A DNA stretch of 64,000 nucleotides from Pseudomonas sp. 8Z. Its GTDB lineage: Bacteria > Pseudomonadota > Gammaproteobacteria > Pseudomonadales > Pseudomonadaceae. Under the pieces are notes generated by a model that was given only the letters and a program-made list of their open reading frames with translations, was not told the origin of the DNA and did not search any database. The position numbers and the translations under genes are program-made. The DNA lies in assembly GCF_902506535.1 (NCBI RefSeq), contig NZ_LR733826.1, positions 217,079-281,078 on the forward strand, read 5' to 3'. This document shows positions 20,486-29,719 of this stretch, piece by piece. Within the stretch, counting starts at the first letter, position 1, and the number at the start of each line of letters is the position of its first letter.

Positions 20486-21588
20486 CTGACCCGTTGACCC
20501 CCGAACAACTGCGCAGCTTTACGCCGCTCAATGCCCTTTCTGAATTACAGTGGCGCGAGTTGCGCAGCCAACTCGTTCCACAGCCCCTGCTGGCTGGGCA
20601 GTTGCTGTTTCGTCGGGGCGATCAGGCGCGCCTGACCTACTACCTGTTGGCTGGCGAGCTGTCCTTGCAAGGCGACGGTTTAGCACAGCATCTGGTCGCC
20701 GGCAGTGCCGCCAGTTGCCACCCTGTTTCGCCGAGTCTGCCGCGTTTGCATGAAGCCATGGCGATTACCGATGCCAGCGTGCTGGCCATCGACAGCGCCG
20801 TGCTCAACCGTCTGCTGACCTGGCGTTTGAGCTATCAGGATCTGCTGCTGGCGCTGGAGCAAGGTGGTGAGGAGGTCGAATGGCTCGAGCGCCTGCTGGA
20901 AAACCCATTGTTCGCCAAGGTGCCACCGGCCAATATCCAGGCCATGCTGGCTCGCCTGCAAACTGTGGAGCTGGCCGCTGGCAGCCAGGTGCTGGCTGAG
21001 GGCGAGACGGGCGATTGCTGTTTTTTTCTGCGCAGTGGCCGCGCCGAGGTGATGCGTGGTGCCGGTGGCGAAAGCCAGGTGCTGGCCGAGCTGGAGGTGG
21101 GCGCCTGCTTCGGTGAGGAAGCGCTGCTGTCGGATCGCCCGCGTAATGCGACGGTGACCATGATCGAAGAGGGCAGCGTGCTGCGTCTGGATCGCCAGGA
21201 CTTCTTCGCCCTGCTCAAGGCGCCGGTGGTGGCCGAGGTGTCGCTGGGCGAGGCCTCGCGGCTGCTCAGCCAGGGTGGGCAGTGGCTGGATGTGCGCCTG
21301 CAGGAAGAGTACGAGCAGGCGCATGCGCTGGAGTCGCTGCATATGCCGCTACAGTTGCTGCGGTTGAAGGCGCGCTTGCTGGATCGCTCACGCACGTACC
21401 TGTGTTATTGCGACAGCGGCAAGCGCAGCGCCAGTGCGGTCTTTCTGCTGACGCAACTCGGTTACAGCGCCTATGCCCTACGTGATGGCCTCGATGCCTT
21501 ACCGGCAGTGCAGCGCGATGCCTTGTTGTGCGAAAGCGGGGCTGGCTATCTGGCGCGTTCAGGTGGGCGAACAGAACGCAGTCGCTAA
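20482..21588 (+). CDS. Cyclic-nucleotide-binding domain protein with C-terminal rhodanese domain
   Basis: A 368-residue soluble protein. Residues about 10-125 are a degenerate cNMP-binding beta-roll; about 140-265 form a second, clearer one (SQVLAEGETGDCCFFLRSGRAEVM, ACFGEEALLSDRPRNATVTMIEEGSVLRL). Residues about 270-355 are a rhodanese-like domain with WLDVRLQEEYEQAHALESLHMPL and the active loop CYCDSGKRSASA, where the catalytic Cys is present. A cyclic-nucleotide switch on a sulfur or phosphate chemistry domain is suggested; nothing shows which. It overlaps the PLP enzyme gene by 4 bases. Confidence 0.88.
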   Translation: MTDPLTPEQLRSFTPLNALSELQWRELRSQLVPQPLLAGQLLFRRGDQARLTYYLLAGELSLQGDGLAQHLVAGSAASCHPVSPSLPRLHEAMAITDASVLAIDSAVLNRLLTWRLSYQDLLLALEQGGEEVEWLERLLENPLFAKVPPANIQAMLARLQTVELAAGSQVLAEGETGDCCFFLRSGRAEVMRGAGGESQVLAELEVGACFGEEALLSDRPRNATVTMIEEGSVLRLDRQDFFALLKAPVVAEVSLGEASRLLSQGGQWLDVRLQEEYEQAHALESLHMPLQLLRLKARLLDRSRTYLCYCDSGKRSASAVFLLTQLGYSAYALRDGLDALPAVQRDALLCESGAGYLARSGGRTERSR

Positions 21589-21594
21589 GCTGGG

Positions 21595-22521
21595 TCAGAC
21601 CTCTGGCCACTGATCGTTTAGCACAAATAGCCGTTGCACCTCCAGCCAATCACCGGTTTGATCCTCTTCCAGGCGCACCAGCAATTGCGTCTTGGCGTGT
21701 TCGGGTTGGGCGTGCAGCCATTGCTGAACATTTTCTTCTGGCCAGCGCTCGCTGGCCTCGACTCGCGCGCGGGCCAGCCAGGCTAGTCTGGGCAAAGGCT
21801 GCCAGCAGGCGCCAGGATGTTGCGCGGCGAAGTCGGCCCAGTCACGGCGGTACAGCCAGTGGCCGCGTAGATGGGCGTCAGACGCGCCGCGCGGTGGCGT
21901 GCAGCCCTGTGGCCAGGGCTGAAACAGATAACCGCTCATCCAGAATGCTGCCGCTGGCTGCTCCATATGCAGTAGCCGCAGGGTGCTACGCGCTTCGCGT
22001 CGCGACGACAGCGGCAGTTGCTGTCGTGTCAGGTGCGCGAGTTTCAGATCGAGCCGGTCATGGCCGTTGGGGCCGAGCCAATGTGTGGTATCGGCACCAT
22101 CGGCTGTGCGCGGGCCAAGGTAGAACTTTACCGCCAGCTCCAGGTGATGTTCGCCTTCCGCGTCGCGCAGCAGCAGATCCATTTCGCCGAGGGTTTTGCC
22201 GTTCTGGCGCAGCGGCAGGTTGGCGGCTACTACTTCCAGGTCAGGCGCGGCGTGCAGGGCGAATTGCCACAGACGTTCGTAGTACAGGCCCAGACGGTGC
22301 AGCGGCTTGTGCGTCAGCCAGCTCAGCAGGGCGGCGGGCGACTGCTCCTGTTGTAGCAACCAGGCATGCAAGCGTTCGGGCTCGCGCTGCCAGATACTGG
22401 CCTGCAGAGGGTGGCGTTGGGCTTTTGCCGTCGCAGCCAGCAGGGGCGGTGACAGCAGCGTCCAGATGAGGTCACGCACTGCGGGCGTGCGTGCATTCTG
22501 TAACGGGGTGTTGAGTATCAT
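21595..22521 (-). CDS. DUF1853-family protein
   Basis: A 308-residue protein of the DUF1853 family. The N-terminal helix RTPAVRDLIWTLLSPPLL and the central LGLYYERLWQFAL...LPLRQNGKTLGEMDLLLRDAEGEHHLELAVKFYLG match it; the latter part (E..D.L..D......LE.A.K) resembles a PD-(D/E)XK nuclease core, which is inference. The start at 22521 (MILNTPLQ) was preferred to 22533. It is convergent with the CNB-rhodanese gene and divergent from nadK. Confidence 0.85.
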   Translation of the reverse strand: MILNTPLQNARTPAVRDLIWTLLSPPLLAATAKAQRHPLQASIWQREPERLHAWLLQQEQSPAALLSWLTHKPLHRLGLYYERLWQFALHAAPDLEVVAANLPLRQNGKTLGEMDLLLRDAEGEHHLELAVKFYLGPRTADGADTTHWLGPNGHDRLDLKLAHLTRQQLPLSSRREARSTLRLLHMEQPAAAFWMSGYLFQPWPQGCTPPRGASDAHLRGHWLYRRDWADFAAQHPGACWQPLPRLAWLARARVEASERWPEENVQQWLHAQPEHAKTQLLVRLEEDQTGDWLEVQRLFVLNDQWPEV

Positions 22522-22605
22522 GCCCGCGAGCATAGCGCGGTTTGCTGCGGCTCAGAGCTTTGGCTGATAATCCCCCTTCGTTTCTTATTGTCTGGCAGGA
22601 GTCCC

Positions 22606-23493
22606 ATGGAGCAGTTTCGCAATGTCGGCATCATCGGGCGCCTGGGTAGCACGCGGGTTTTGGAAACCGTGCGGCGACTCAAGCGCTTTCTCATCGACCG
22701 CCATTTGCATGTGATCCTTGAGGAGACCATCGCCGATCTGCTGCCCGGCCACGGGTTGCAGACCTCCTCGCGCAAGATGTTGGGCGAGGTGTGTGATCTG
22801 GTGATCGTTGTCGGCGGCGACGGCAGCATGCTCGGCGCCGCCCGCGCACTGGCCCGGCACAAGGTGCCGGTGTTGGGGATCAACCGTGGCAGCCTGGGGT
22901 TTCTCACCGATATCCGCCCCGACGAGCTTGAGCTGAAGGTGGCTCAGGTGCTCGAAGGGCAGTACCTGACCGAGAACCGTTTTTTGCTCGAAGCCGAAGT
23001 GCGTCGCCAGGGTGAGGCCATTGGCCAGGGCGACGCGCTTAATGATGTCGTCCTGCACCCCGGCAAATCGACGCGGATGATCGAGTTCGAGCTGTACATC
23101 GATGGCCAGTTCGTTTGCAGCCAGAAAGCCGACGGTCTGATCGTGGCCACGCCAACTGGCTCGACCGCCTATGCGCTGTCTGCCGGCGGGCCGATCATGC
23201 ATCCCAAACTCGATGCCATCGTGGTGGTGCCGATGTACCCGCACACCCTGTCCAGTAGGCCCATCGTGGTTGACGGTAACAGCGAGTTGAAGGTGGTGGT
23301 ATCGGCGGATATGACCATCTACCCGCAGGTGTCCTGCGATGGCCAGAACCACTTTACCTGTGCACCGGGCGACACCCTGCATGTGGCCAAGAAGGCGCAG
23401 AAGCTGCGCTTGATCCATCCGATGGATCACAACTACTACGAGGTCTGCCGAACCAAGCTGGGTTGGGGCAGTCGCCTGGGAGGGCAGGACTGA
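22606..23493 (+). CDS. nadK: NAD kinase
   Basis: A 295-residue ATP-NAD kinase that makes NADP. Motifs: VVVGGDGSMLGAAR (GGDG, about 61-70), GINRGSLGFLTDI, a DGLIVATPTGSTAYALSAGGPI stretch that closes the NAD site, and SARPIV-like SSRPIVVDG. The ATG at 22606 has CAGGAG 5 bases upstream; an upstream frame to 22588 is rejected. Its length matches PA3088. The next gene begins directly after the stop. Confidence 0.97.
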   Translation: MEQFRNVGIIGRLGSTRVLETVRRLKRFLIDRHLHVILEETIADLLPGHGLQTSSRKMLGEVCDLVIVVGGDGSMLGAARALARHKVPVLGINRGSLGFLTDIRPDELELKVAQVLEGQYLTENRFLLEAEVRRQGEAIGQGDALNDVVLHPGKSTRMIEFELYIDGQFVCSQKADGLIVATPTGSTAYALSAGGPIMHPKLDAIVVVPMYPHTLSSRPIVVDGNSELKVVVSADMTIYPQVSCDGQNHFTCAPGDTLHVAKKAQKLRLIHPMDHNYYEVCRTKLGWGSRLGGQD

Positions 23494-24468
23494 ATGCCCA
23501 TCGACCCCCATCGTGGCTATGATCTGATCGGTGACATTCACGGCTGTGCGCGCACCCTCGAACGCTTGCTAGAGCGTCTGGGCTACAGCCAGCATGCTGG
23601 TGTGTGGCGCCACCCGTCACGTATGGCGATATTCCTCGGTGACCTGGTCGATCGCGGCCCCGGCATCCGCCAAACCCTGCATTTGGTGCATGCCATGGTG
23701 AGCGCCGGTCAGGCGCTGTGCATCATGGGCAATCACGAGTTCAACGCACTGGGTTGGAGTACGCCAGCTCTGCCAGGCAGCGGTCGTCAGTATGTGCGTG
23801 AGCACAGTGCGCGCCACCAGCGCCTGATGCGCGAGACATTGGCGCAGTTCGAGGATCATCCGCAGGAATGGCGTGAATTCCTGCGCTGGTTCTATGAGAT
23901 GCCGCTGTTTATCGACGCCGGGCGCTTCCGTGTCGTGCATGCCTGTTGGGATGCCGAGCTGATTGCGCCGCTCAAGGCGCAATTCCCCGATGGCTGCATC
24001 GACGAACACTTCATACAGGCTTCGGCTGTGCCCGGCAGCTTTGCCAGCATGGCGCTGGACCGTCTGTTGCGTGGTACCGACATGCGCCTGCCGCATGGCC
24101 TGACCTTGACCAGTGGCGACGGTTTTACTCGTTCCTATTTCCGCACCAAGTTCTGGGAAGAGGATCCGCAGACCTACGGCGACATCGTCTTCCAGCCCGA
24201 CGCCTTGCCGGAGCTGGCGGCACAGACGCCGTTGACCGAGTTGCAAAAGGACGAGTTGCTCAAGTACGGCGCGCACGAGCCGCTGCTGTTCGTTGGGCAT
24301 TACTGGCGGCGTGGCAAACCCGCGCCGATTCGCGCCAATCTGGCCTGTCTGGACTACAGCGCAGTGGTCGGTGGCCGTCTGGTGGCTTATCGCCTGGATC
24401 AGGAAACGCGCTTGGATGCGGGAAAATTCGTCTGGGTCGATGTCGACTCACAGGAGGCGCCGCGATGA
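23494..24468 (+). CDS. Calcineurin-like metallophosphoesterase
   Basis: A 324-residue metallophosphoesterase. It has DLIGDIHGCARTLERLL (about 10-26), FLGDLVDRGPG (48-58), IMGNHEFNALGW (78-89) and late His motifs (VVHACWD; FVGHYWRRG), which make the two-metal site. It is akin to bis(5'-nucleosyl) tetraphosphatases and the diadenosine/serine phosphatase group; the substrate is not known. Directly after nadK and overlapping the rhomboid gene by ATGA, so it belongs to the same transcription unit. Confidence 0.92.
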   Translation: MPIDPHRGYDLIGDIHGCARTLERLLERLGYSQHAGVWRHPSRMAIFLGDLVDRGPGIRQTLHLVHAMVSAGQALCIMGNHEFNALGWSTPALPGSGRQYVREHSARHQRLMRETLAQFEDHPQEWREFLRWFYEMPLFIDAGRFRVVHACWDAELIAPLKAQFPDGCIDEHFIQASAVPGSFASMALDRLLRGTDMRLPHGLTLTSGDGFTRSYFRTKFWEEDPQTYGDIVFQPDALPELAAQTPLTELQKDELLKYGAHEPLLFVGHYWRRGKPAPIRANLACLDYSAVVGGRLVAYRLDQETRLDAGKFVWVDVDSQEAPR

Positions 24469-25325
24469 CGGCTGTTGTTGTCCTACGGGCACCGCTGGAT
24501 ACCGATTTGAGCGGATTTGTCGCGTTGCTGCAGCGTTTGCGCGTCCCGCATCGCGTGGCGGAAGAGGGCGGTGAGCAGGTGCTTTGGGTGCCGGGCGAGG
24601 CGTTGGCCGGACAAGTGCGTGAACTCTATGCACGTCACCCACAGGGGGATGCCGAAGGCGAACTGCCTCAGGTTGCGGCGCCTGCGCGGGAGGGCTTCGT
24701 CAGCCAACTGCGACGCAGCCCGGTGACCGCCTTGGTATTGCTCGCGACTTTTATCGTCTTCGCTGTGACCTTGGCGGGTGAAAACTTTTCCACGATCCGC
24801 TGGCTCAGTTTCGTCGACTTTCGCATCGACGGTGAAAGCCTCTACCTCAACTACCTGGACGCCACCTTGGCCAGTGGCCAATGGTGGCGGCTGATCACGC
24901 CGATGTTGATTCACTTCGGTTGGCTGCACCTGGCGATGAACAGCCTGTGGTACTGGGAACTGGGACGGCGCATCGAGTTTCGTCAGGGGGCGATCGGTTT
25001 GCTGGGACTGACCTTGCTGTTCGGTTTGTCGTCGAACTTCGCTCAATACTGGTGGGCCGGTCCGTCGCTGTTCGGTGGTTTGTCTGGCGTGCTCTACGGT
25101 CTGCTCGGGCACTGCTGGATCTACCAGCGCCTGGCGCCGAACCCGGCTTATCGCCTGCCGCCCGGCGTGCTGGTGATGATGCTGGCCTGGTTGGCGATCT
25201 GCATGACCGGCATCTTCGAGTTGCTGCAATTTGGCGCCATTGCCAACGCCGCGCATGTTGGCGGCCTGCTCACCGGCTGCCTGACAGGGCTGCTTGGCGG
25301 TATGCTGGCCCGACGTAGCGCTTGA
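24465..25325 (+). CDS. Rhomboid-family intramembrane serine protease
   Basis: A 286-residue inner-membrane protease. A cytoplasmic N-terminal domain (1-85) precedes six membrane helices (from about 87). The catalytic Ser lies in FGGLSGVLYGLLGH (about 205-218), the His in AIANAAHVGGLLTG (about 262-275). The HFGWLHLAMNSLWYWELGRRIE loop is also typical. The ATG at 24465 overlaps the previous stop (ATGA) and CAGGAGG precedes it; a longer frame is rejected as an overlap artefact. Substrates are unknown. Confidence 0.93.
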   Translation: MTAVVVLRAPLDTDLSGFVALLQRLRVPHRVAEEGGEQVLWVPGEALAGQVRELYARHPQGDAEGELPQVAAPAREGFVSQLRRSPVTALVLLATFIVFAVTLAGENFSTIRWLSFVDFRIDGESLYLNYLDATLASGQWWRLITPMLIHFGWLHLAMNSLWYWELGRRIEFRQGAIGLLGLTLLFGLSSNFAQYWWAGPSLFGGLSGVLYGLLGHCWIYQRLAPNPAYRLPPGVLVMMLAWLAICMTGIFELLQFGAIANAAHVGGLLTGCLTGLLGGMLARRSA

Positions 25326-25340
25326 TCCGACTTTAGACCT

Positions 25341-25395
25341 GTAGGGCGGGTGCAACCCGCCTGCTCAGTGTTTCGGCGGGTTTTACCCGCCCTAC
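25341..25395. repeat. REP-like inverted repeat
   Basis: Arms GTAGGGCGGGT (25341-25351) and ACCCGCCCTAC (25385-25395) pair perfectly, and inside them further AACCCGCC and GGCGGGTT pair. It lies between the rhomboid gene and yeaC, with no T-run, so it is more likely an interspersed palindrome than a terminator. Confidence 0.7.
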
Positions 25396-25414
25396 GATTT
25401 ATCTGGAGACCTGT

Positions 25415-25678
25415 ATGTCGTCCTTTCTTGATGCGATTGAAAACATTACCCCGGAAATCTACGAAAGCCTCAAGCTGGCGGTGGAGATCGGCAAGTGGCC
25501 CGACGGGCGCAAGCTGACCCAGGAGCAGAAGGAGCTGAGCCTGCAGGCGATGATCGCCTGGGAAATGCAGAACCTGCCCGAGGAAGAGCGCACTGGCTAC
25601 ATGGGCGAGCAAGCGTGCAAGTCCAAGTCCGAGCCGGTGCCGAACCTGCTGTTCACGTCTTCGGATACCGTTCACTGA
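25415..25678 (+). CDS. YeaC-like protein (DUF1315)
   Basis: An 87-residue protein of the DUF1315/YeaC family: ITPEIYESLKLAVEIGKWPDGRKLTQEQKELSLQAMIAWEMQNLPEEERTGYM is the diagnostic core. Function unknown. Its stop TGA overlaps the ATG of the DUF2797 gene, so the two are coupled, as PA3085 and PA3084 are. GGAGA is upstream. Confidence 0.93.
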   Translation: MSSFLDAIENITPEIYESLKLAVEIGKWPDGRKLTQEQKELSLQAMIAWEMQNLPEEERTGYMGEQACKSKSEPVPNLLFTSSDTVH

Positions 25679-26514
25679 TGATCGAGCTAGGACGTGGCTC
25701 GCTGAGCAAGATGGCGGCGCGCCTGGAGGCGCCGGTGCAGTACGCCTTCCGCTTGGGCGATGAAGAGGTGCCGGTCAATCCGCTGGTGGGCAAGAGCCTG
25801 CGCCTGGAATACCTCGGCGCGATTCATTGCACGCACTGTGGGCGCAAGACCAAGACCAGCTTCAGCCAGGGCTACTGTTACCCCTGTATGCAGAAGCTGG
25901 CGCAGTGCGACATTTGCATCATGAGCCCGGAGAAGTGTCACTACGACGCCGGCACCTGCCGCGAGCCGAGTTGGGGCGAGCAGTTCTGCATGACCGATCA
26001 TATTGTCTACCTGGCCAACTCCAGCGGCGTGAAGGTGGGCATCACCCGCTCGACCCAAGTGCCGACGCGCTGGATCGATCAGGGCGCGACTCAGGCGCTG
26101 CCGATTCTGCGCGTGGCTACCCGGCAGCAATCCGGCTTCGTCGAGGACTTGCTGCGCACCCAGGTGGCGGACAAGACCAACTGGCGCGCGCTGCTCAAGG
26201 GCGACGCCGCACCGGTCGATCTATTGGCCATTCGCGAGCAGTTGTTCGACAGTTGCGGCGCGGGGATTGAGCAACTGCAGCAGCGCTTCGGTCTGCAGGC
26301 CATTCAGCCGCTTTCCGCCGCCGAGGTGCTGGACATTCGCTACCCCATCGAGGGCTACCCGGCCAAGATCACCAGCTTCAATCTGGACAAGCAGCCCCTG
26401 GCCGAAGGTACTCTGCTGGGTATCAAGGGCCAGTACCTGATGTTCGACACCGGCGTGATCAACATTCGCAAGTACACCGCCTACCAGTTGGCCATCCACG
26501 AGATCGCCGCCTGA
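25678..26514 (+). CDS. DUF2797-family protein with Cys clusters
   Basis: A 278-residue protein of the DUF2797 family. Two cysteine clusters at about 44-106 (HCTHCGRKTKTSFSQGYCYPCMQKLAQCDICIMSPEKCHY, then CREPSWGEQFC) should bind zinc. Further on, the stretch HIVYLANSSGVKVGITRSTQVPTRWIDQGA resembles a GIY-YIG-like strand (V.K.GIT....RW.DQGA), which is inference. No function is established. The start at 25678 (TGATG overlap with yeaC) was preferred over a long upstream frame that covers yeaC. Confidence 0.88.
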   Translation: MIELGRGSLSKMAARLEAPVQYAFRLGDEEVPVNPLVGKSLRLEYLGAIHCTHCGRKTKTSFSQGYCYPCMQKLAQCDICIMSPEKCHYDAGTCREPSWGEQFCMTDHIVYLANSSGVKVGITRSTQVPTRWIDQGATQALPILRVATRQQSGFVEDLLRTQVADKTNWRALLKGDAAPVDLLAIREQLFDSCGAGIEQLQQRFGLQAIQPLSAAEVLDIRYPIEGYPAKITSFNLDKQPLAEGTLLGIKGQYLMFDTGVINIRKYTAYQLAIHEIAA

Positions 26515-26523
26515 CCACCATTT

Positions 26524-26552
26524 GCAGCTTCAAGCCTGCCGCTTGAAGCTGC
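26524..26552. repeat. Hairpin repeat between DUF2797 gene and pepN
   Basis: GCAGCTTCAAGC and GCTTGAAGCTGC form a perfect 12-bp stem with a 5-base loop. Similar GCTTCAAGC hairpins are scattered in Pseudomonas intergenic DNA. No T-run follows. Confidence 0.65.
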
Positions 26553-26570
26553 CTCGAAGAGGCCTCCGCC

Positions 26571-29228
26571 ATGCGTACCGAACAATCCAAGACCATCTAC
26601 TTGAAGGACTATCAGGTTCCCGATTACCTGATCGACGAAACCCACCTGACCTTCGAACTGTTCGAGGATCACAGCCTGGTGCATGCGCAGCTCGTCATGC
26701 GTCGCAACCCGCAAGCCGGCGCGGGTCTGCCGAAGCTGGTGCTCGATGGCCAGCAGCTTGAACTGTTGCACCTCAAGCTGGATGACCGCGAGCTGGGCGA
26801 GGGCGACTACAGCCTGAGCGACAGCCACCTGACCCTGCAGCCGACCCAGGAGCGCTTCGTCGTCGACAGCAGCGTGCGTATTCACCCGGAGAGCAATACC
26901 GCGCTGGAGGGCCTGTACAAGTCCAGCGGCATGTTCTGCACCCAGTGCGAGGCCGAGGGCTTTCGCAAGATCACCTTCTACCTCGACCGCCCGGACGTGA
27001 TGAGCAAGTTCACCACCACGGTCAGCGCCGAGCAGCATGCCTACCCGGTGCTTTTGTCTAACGGCAACCCGATTGCCAGCGGCAGCGAGGAGGGCGGTCG
27101 GCACTGGGCGACCTGGGAAGACCCGTTCAAGAAGCCGGCCTATCTGTTCGCCCTGGTCGCCGGTGACCTGTGGTGTGTCGAGGACAGCTTCACCACCATG
27201 AGCAAGCGTGAGGTGGCGCTGCGCATCTACGTCGAGCCGGAGAACATCGACAAGCTGCAGCACGCCATGGACAGCCTCAAGCGTTCGATGAAGTGGGACG
27301 AGGAGGTCTATGGCAGGGAATATGATCTCGACATCTTCATGATCGTCGCGGTCAACGACTTCAACATGGGCGCCATGGAGAACAAGGGGCTCAACATCTT
27401 CAACTCCAGTTGCGTGCTGGCCAAGGCCGAGACGGCCACTGACGCCGCCCATCAGCGCGTCGAGGCGGTGGTGGCGCACGAGTACTTCCACAACTGGTCG
27501 GGCAACCGCGTGACCTGCCGCGACTGGTTCCAGTTGTCGCTCAAGGAAGGCTTCACCGTGTTCCGCGACAGCGAGTTCTCCGCCGACACCCACTCGCGCA
27601 CCGTCAAACGTATCGAGGACGTGGCCTATCTGCGCACCCACCAGTTCGCCGAGGATGCTGGCCCCATGGCCCACCCGGTGCGCCCGGATGCGTACATGGA
27701 AATCTCCAACTTCTACACCCTGACCATCTACGAGAAGGGTGCCGAAGTGCTGCGCATGATCCACACCCTGCTCGGCCCGGAGCAGTTCCGCAAAGGTTCG
27801 GACCTGTACTTCGAGCGCCACGACGGCCAGGCTGTGACCTGCGACGATTTCGTCAAGGCCATGGAAGATGCCAGTGGCATCGACCTGACCCAGTTCAAGC
27901 GTTGGTACACCCAGGCCGGCACGCCGCGTCTGGCGGTCAGCGAAGCCTATGACGCCGCTGCGCAGACCTACAGCCTGACCTTCCGTCAGAGCTGCCCGGC
28001 CACACCGGGGCAGGGCGAAAAGCTGCCGTTCGTGATTCCGGTGGCGCTCGGCCTGCTCGATGCTCAGGGCAATGAGCTGCCGCTGCGCCTGCAAGGCGAG
28101 AGCGATGCGCAAGGTACCAGCCGCGTACTGTCGGTCACCGAAGCTGAGCAGACCTTCACCTTCGAAGGCATCGCCGAACAACCGCTGCCGTCCCTGCTGC
28201 GCGGCTTCAGCGCGCCGGTCAAGCTGCACTTCCCCTACAGCCGCGATCAGCTGATGTTCCTCATGCAGCACGACAGCGACGGTTTCAACCGCTGGGAGGC
28301 TGGCCAGCAGTTGTCCGTGCAGGTGTTGCAGGAATTGGTCGGCCAGTACCAGCGCGGCGAGCAGATGGTGCTCGATCAGCGCTTGGTCGAGGCGCTGCGT
28401 ACCCTGCTGCTGGACGAGTCGCTGGATCAGGCGATGGTCGCCGAGATGCTCTCGCTGCCGGGTGAGGCCTATCTGACCGAGATCAGCGAAGTGGCCGATG
28501 TCGAGGCCATCCACGAGGCGCGCGAGTTTGCCCGCCTGCAACTGGCCGATGCCCTGTATGCGCCGCTGCTGGCGCGTTATCAGACCAACCGGGAAATCTC
28601 CAAAACCACGCCGTATGTGGCCGAGGCGGCGCACTTCGCCCGTCGCAGTCTGCAGAACATCGCCCTGTCGTACCTGATGCTCAGCGAGCAGCCGGAAGTG
28701 TTGGCGGCGTGTGTCGATCAGTTTGAGAATGCCGACAACATGACCGAGCGCCTGACCGCGCTGGCGGTGCTGGTGGGATCAATGTTCGAGGCCGAGCGCA
28801 GTCAGGCGCTGACGTCCTTTGCCGAGTTCTTCAAGGACAACGCGTTGGTTATGGATCAGTGGTTCAGCGTGCAAGCGTCCAGCACTCTGCCGGGCGGCCT
28901 GACGCGTGTGCAGGCGCTAATGGAGCACCCAGCCTTCACCCTGAAGAACCCAAACAAGGTGCGTGCGCTGATCGGCGCCTTCGCCAACCAGAACTTGATC
29001 AATTTCCATCAGGCTGACGGTTCCGGCTACCGCTTCCTCGCTGACCAGGTGATTACCCTCAACGCCCTTAACCCGCAGATCGCCTCGCGTCTGCTGGCGC
29101 CGCTGACCCGCTGGCGCAAGTACGCACCGGCTCGCCAAGCGCTGATGAAGGCCGAACTGGAGCGCATCCTCGCCTCTGGGGAGTTGTCCAGCGACGTCTA
29201 CGAAGTGGTGAGCAAGAGCTTGGTCTGA
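26571..29228 (+). CDS. pepN: Aminopeptidase N (M1 family)
   Basis: An 885-residue zinc aminopeptidase of bacterial PepN type, which trims N-terminal residues from peptides in the cytoplasm. The exopeptidase motif GAMENKGLNIFN is near residue 266, and the zinc site HEYFHNWSGN near 302 with the second Glu in LKEGFTVF about 19 residues on. The C-terminal helical domain is complete. Length equals that of E. coli PepN (870) and PA3083. The start is preceded by GAGG-like sequence; a terminator follows the stop. Confidence 0.97.
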   Translation: MRTEQSKTIYLKDYQVPDYLIDETHLTFELFEDHSLVHAQLVMRRNPQAGAGLPKLVLDGQQLELLHLKLDDRELGEGDYSLSDSHLTLQPTQERFVVDSSVRIHPESNTALEGLYKSSGMFCTQCEAEGFRKITFYLDRPDVMSKFTTTVSAEQHAYPVLLSNGNPIASGSEEGGRHWATWEDPFKKPAYLFALVAGDLWCVEDSFTTMSKREVALRIYVEPENIDKLQHAMDSLKRSMKWDEEVYGREYDLDIFMIVAVNDFNMGAMENKGLNIFNSSCVLAKAETATDAAHQRVEAVVAHEYFHNWSGNRVTCRDWFQLSLKEGFTVFRDSEFSADTHSRTVKRIEDVAYLRTHQFAEDAGPMAHPVRPDAYMEISNFYTLTIYEKGAEVLRMIHTLLGPEQFRKGSDLYFERHDGQAVTCDDFVKAMEDASGIDLTQFKRWYTQAGTPRLAVSEAYDAAAQTYSLTFRQSCPATPGQGEKLPFVIPVALGLLDAQGNELPLRLQGESDAQGTSRVLSVTEAEQTFTFEGIAEQPLPSLLRGFSAPVKLHFPYSRDQLMFLMQHDSDGFNRWEAGQQLSVQVLQELVGQYQRGEQMVLDQRLVEALRTLLLDESLDQAMVAEMLSLPGEAYLTEISEVADVEAIHEAREFARLQLADALYAPLLARYQTNREISKTTPYVAEAAHFARRSLQNIALSYLMLSEQPEVLAACVDQFENADNMTERLTALAVLVGSMFEAERSQALTSFAEFFKDNALVMDQWFSVQASSTLPGGLTRVQALMEHPAFTLKNPNKVRALIGAFANQNLINFHQADGSGYRFLADQVITLNALNPQIASRLLAPLTRWRKYAPARQALMKAELERILASGELSSDVYEVVSKSLV

Positions 29229-29261
29229 CGCCTGAGTCCCTAAATCCTGCGTTTTCAAGAA

Positions 29262-29296
29262 AGTGTTACTGGCCTTCGGCTGGTAACACTTTTTTG
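29262..29296 (+). terminator. pepN terminator
   Basis: AGTGTTAC and GTAACACT pair around a GC-rich loop with a TTCG turn, followed by six T. It lies about 35 bases after the pepN stop. Confidence 0.85.
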
Positions 29297-29719
29297 TTAC
29301 CTAATCGAATAGGCTGGCGCGCAAAAAGCTGTCTGCTCGATTAAGGTTATAGGGCGATCTTGAAGTGGCACCGTTGGTCGCTCATTCGAATCGCGCTAAA
29401 GCAAGACAGGGGAGCATAAAGCTGTCGGATCGTCGGACAGGATTTGTCTTTTCGGCCGTAAAAATTGGCTGGTTGGTCAGTGAATGATCAGTCACATTCC
29501 CTCTCAGTACGAATGGGCTCTAGCACGAGGCTGCTGGCTAATACAAACGTTTGATTTGGCATCATGGTTGCAGCGTTAGCCGCGCTTGGGTTCAGCCGCT
29601 TTCGAGCGGATTGCCGGACAGATAACAACGAATCGGATCGATCAAACCGCCGCAGTGCGGTCCAAAGCGCCCACTGATCATGGGCCCACAAAAAGAACTA
29701 CCCGCGGAGTAATGTCTCG
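29297..29719. promoter_or_regulatory. 423-bp upstream region of the DUF1302 operon
   Basis: No gene is visible. The region is AT-richer than its surroundings and should hold the promoter. A palindrome CAAACGTTTG lies at 29544-29553 and could be an operator for a TetR-type regulator; no regulator gene is adjacent. GGAGT stands before the start at 29720. Confidence 0.4.
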
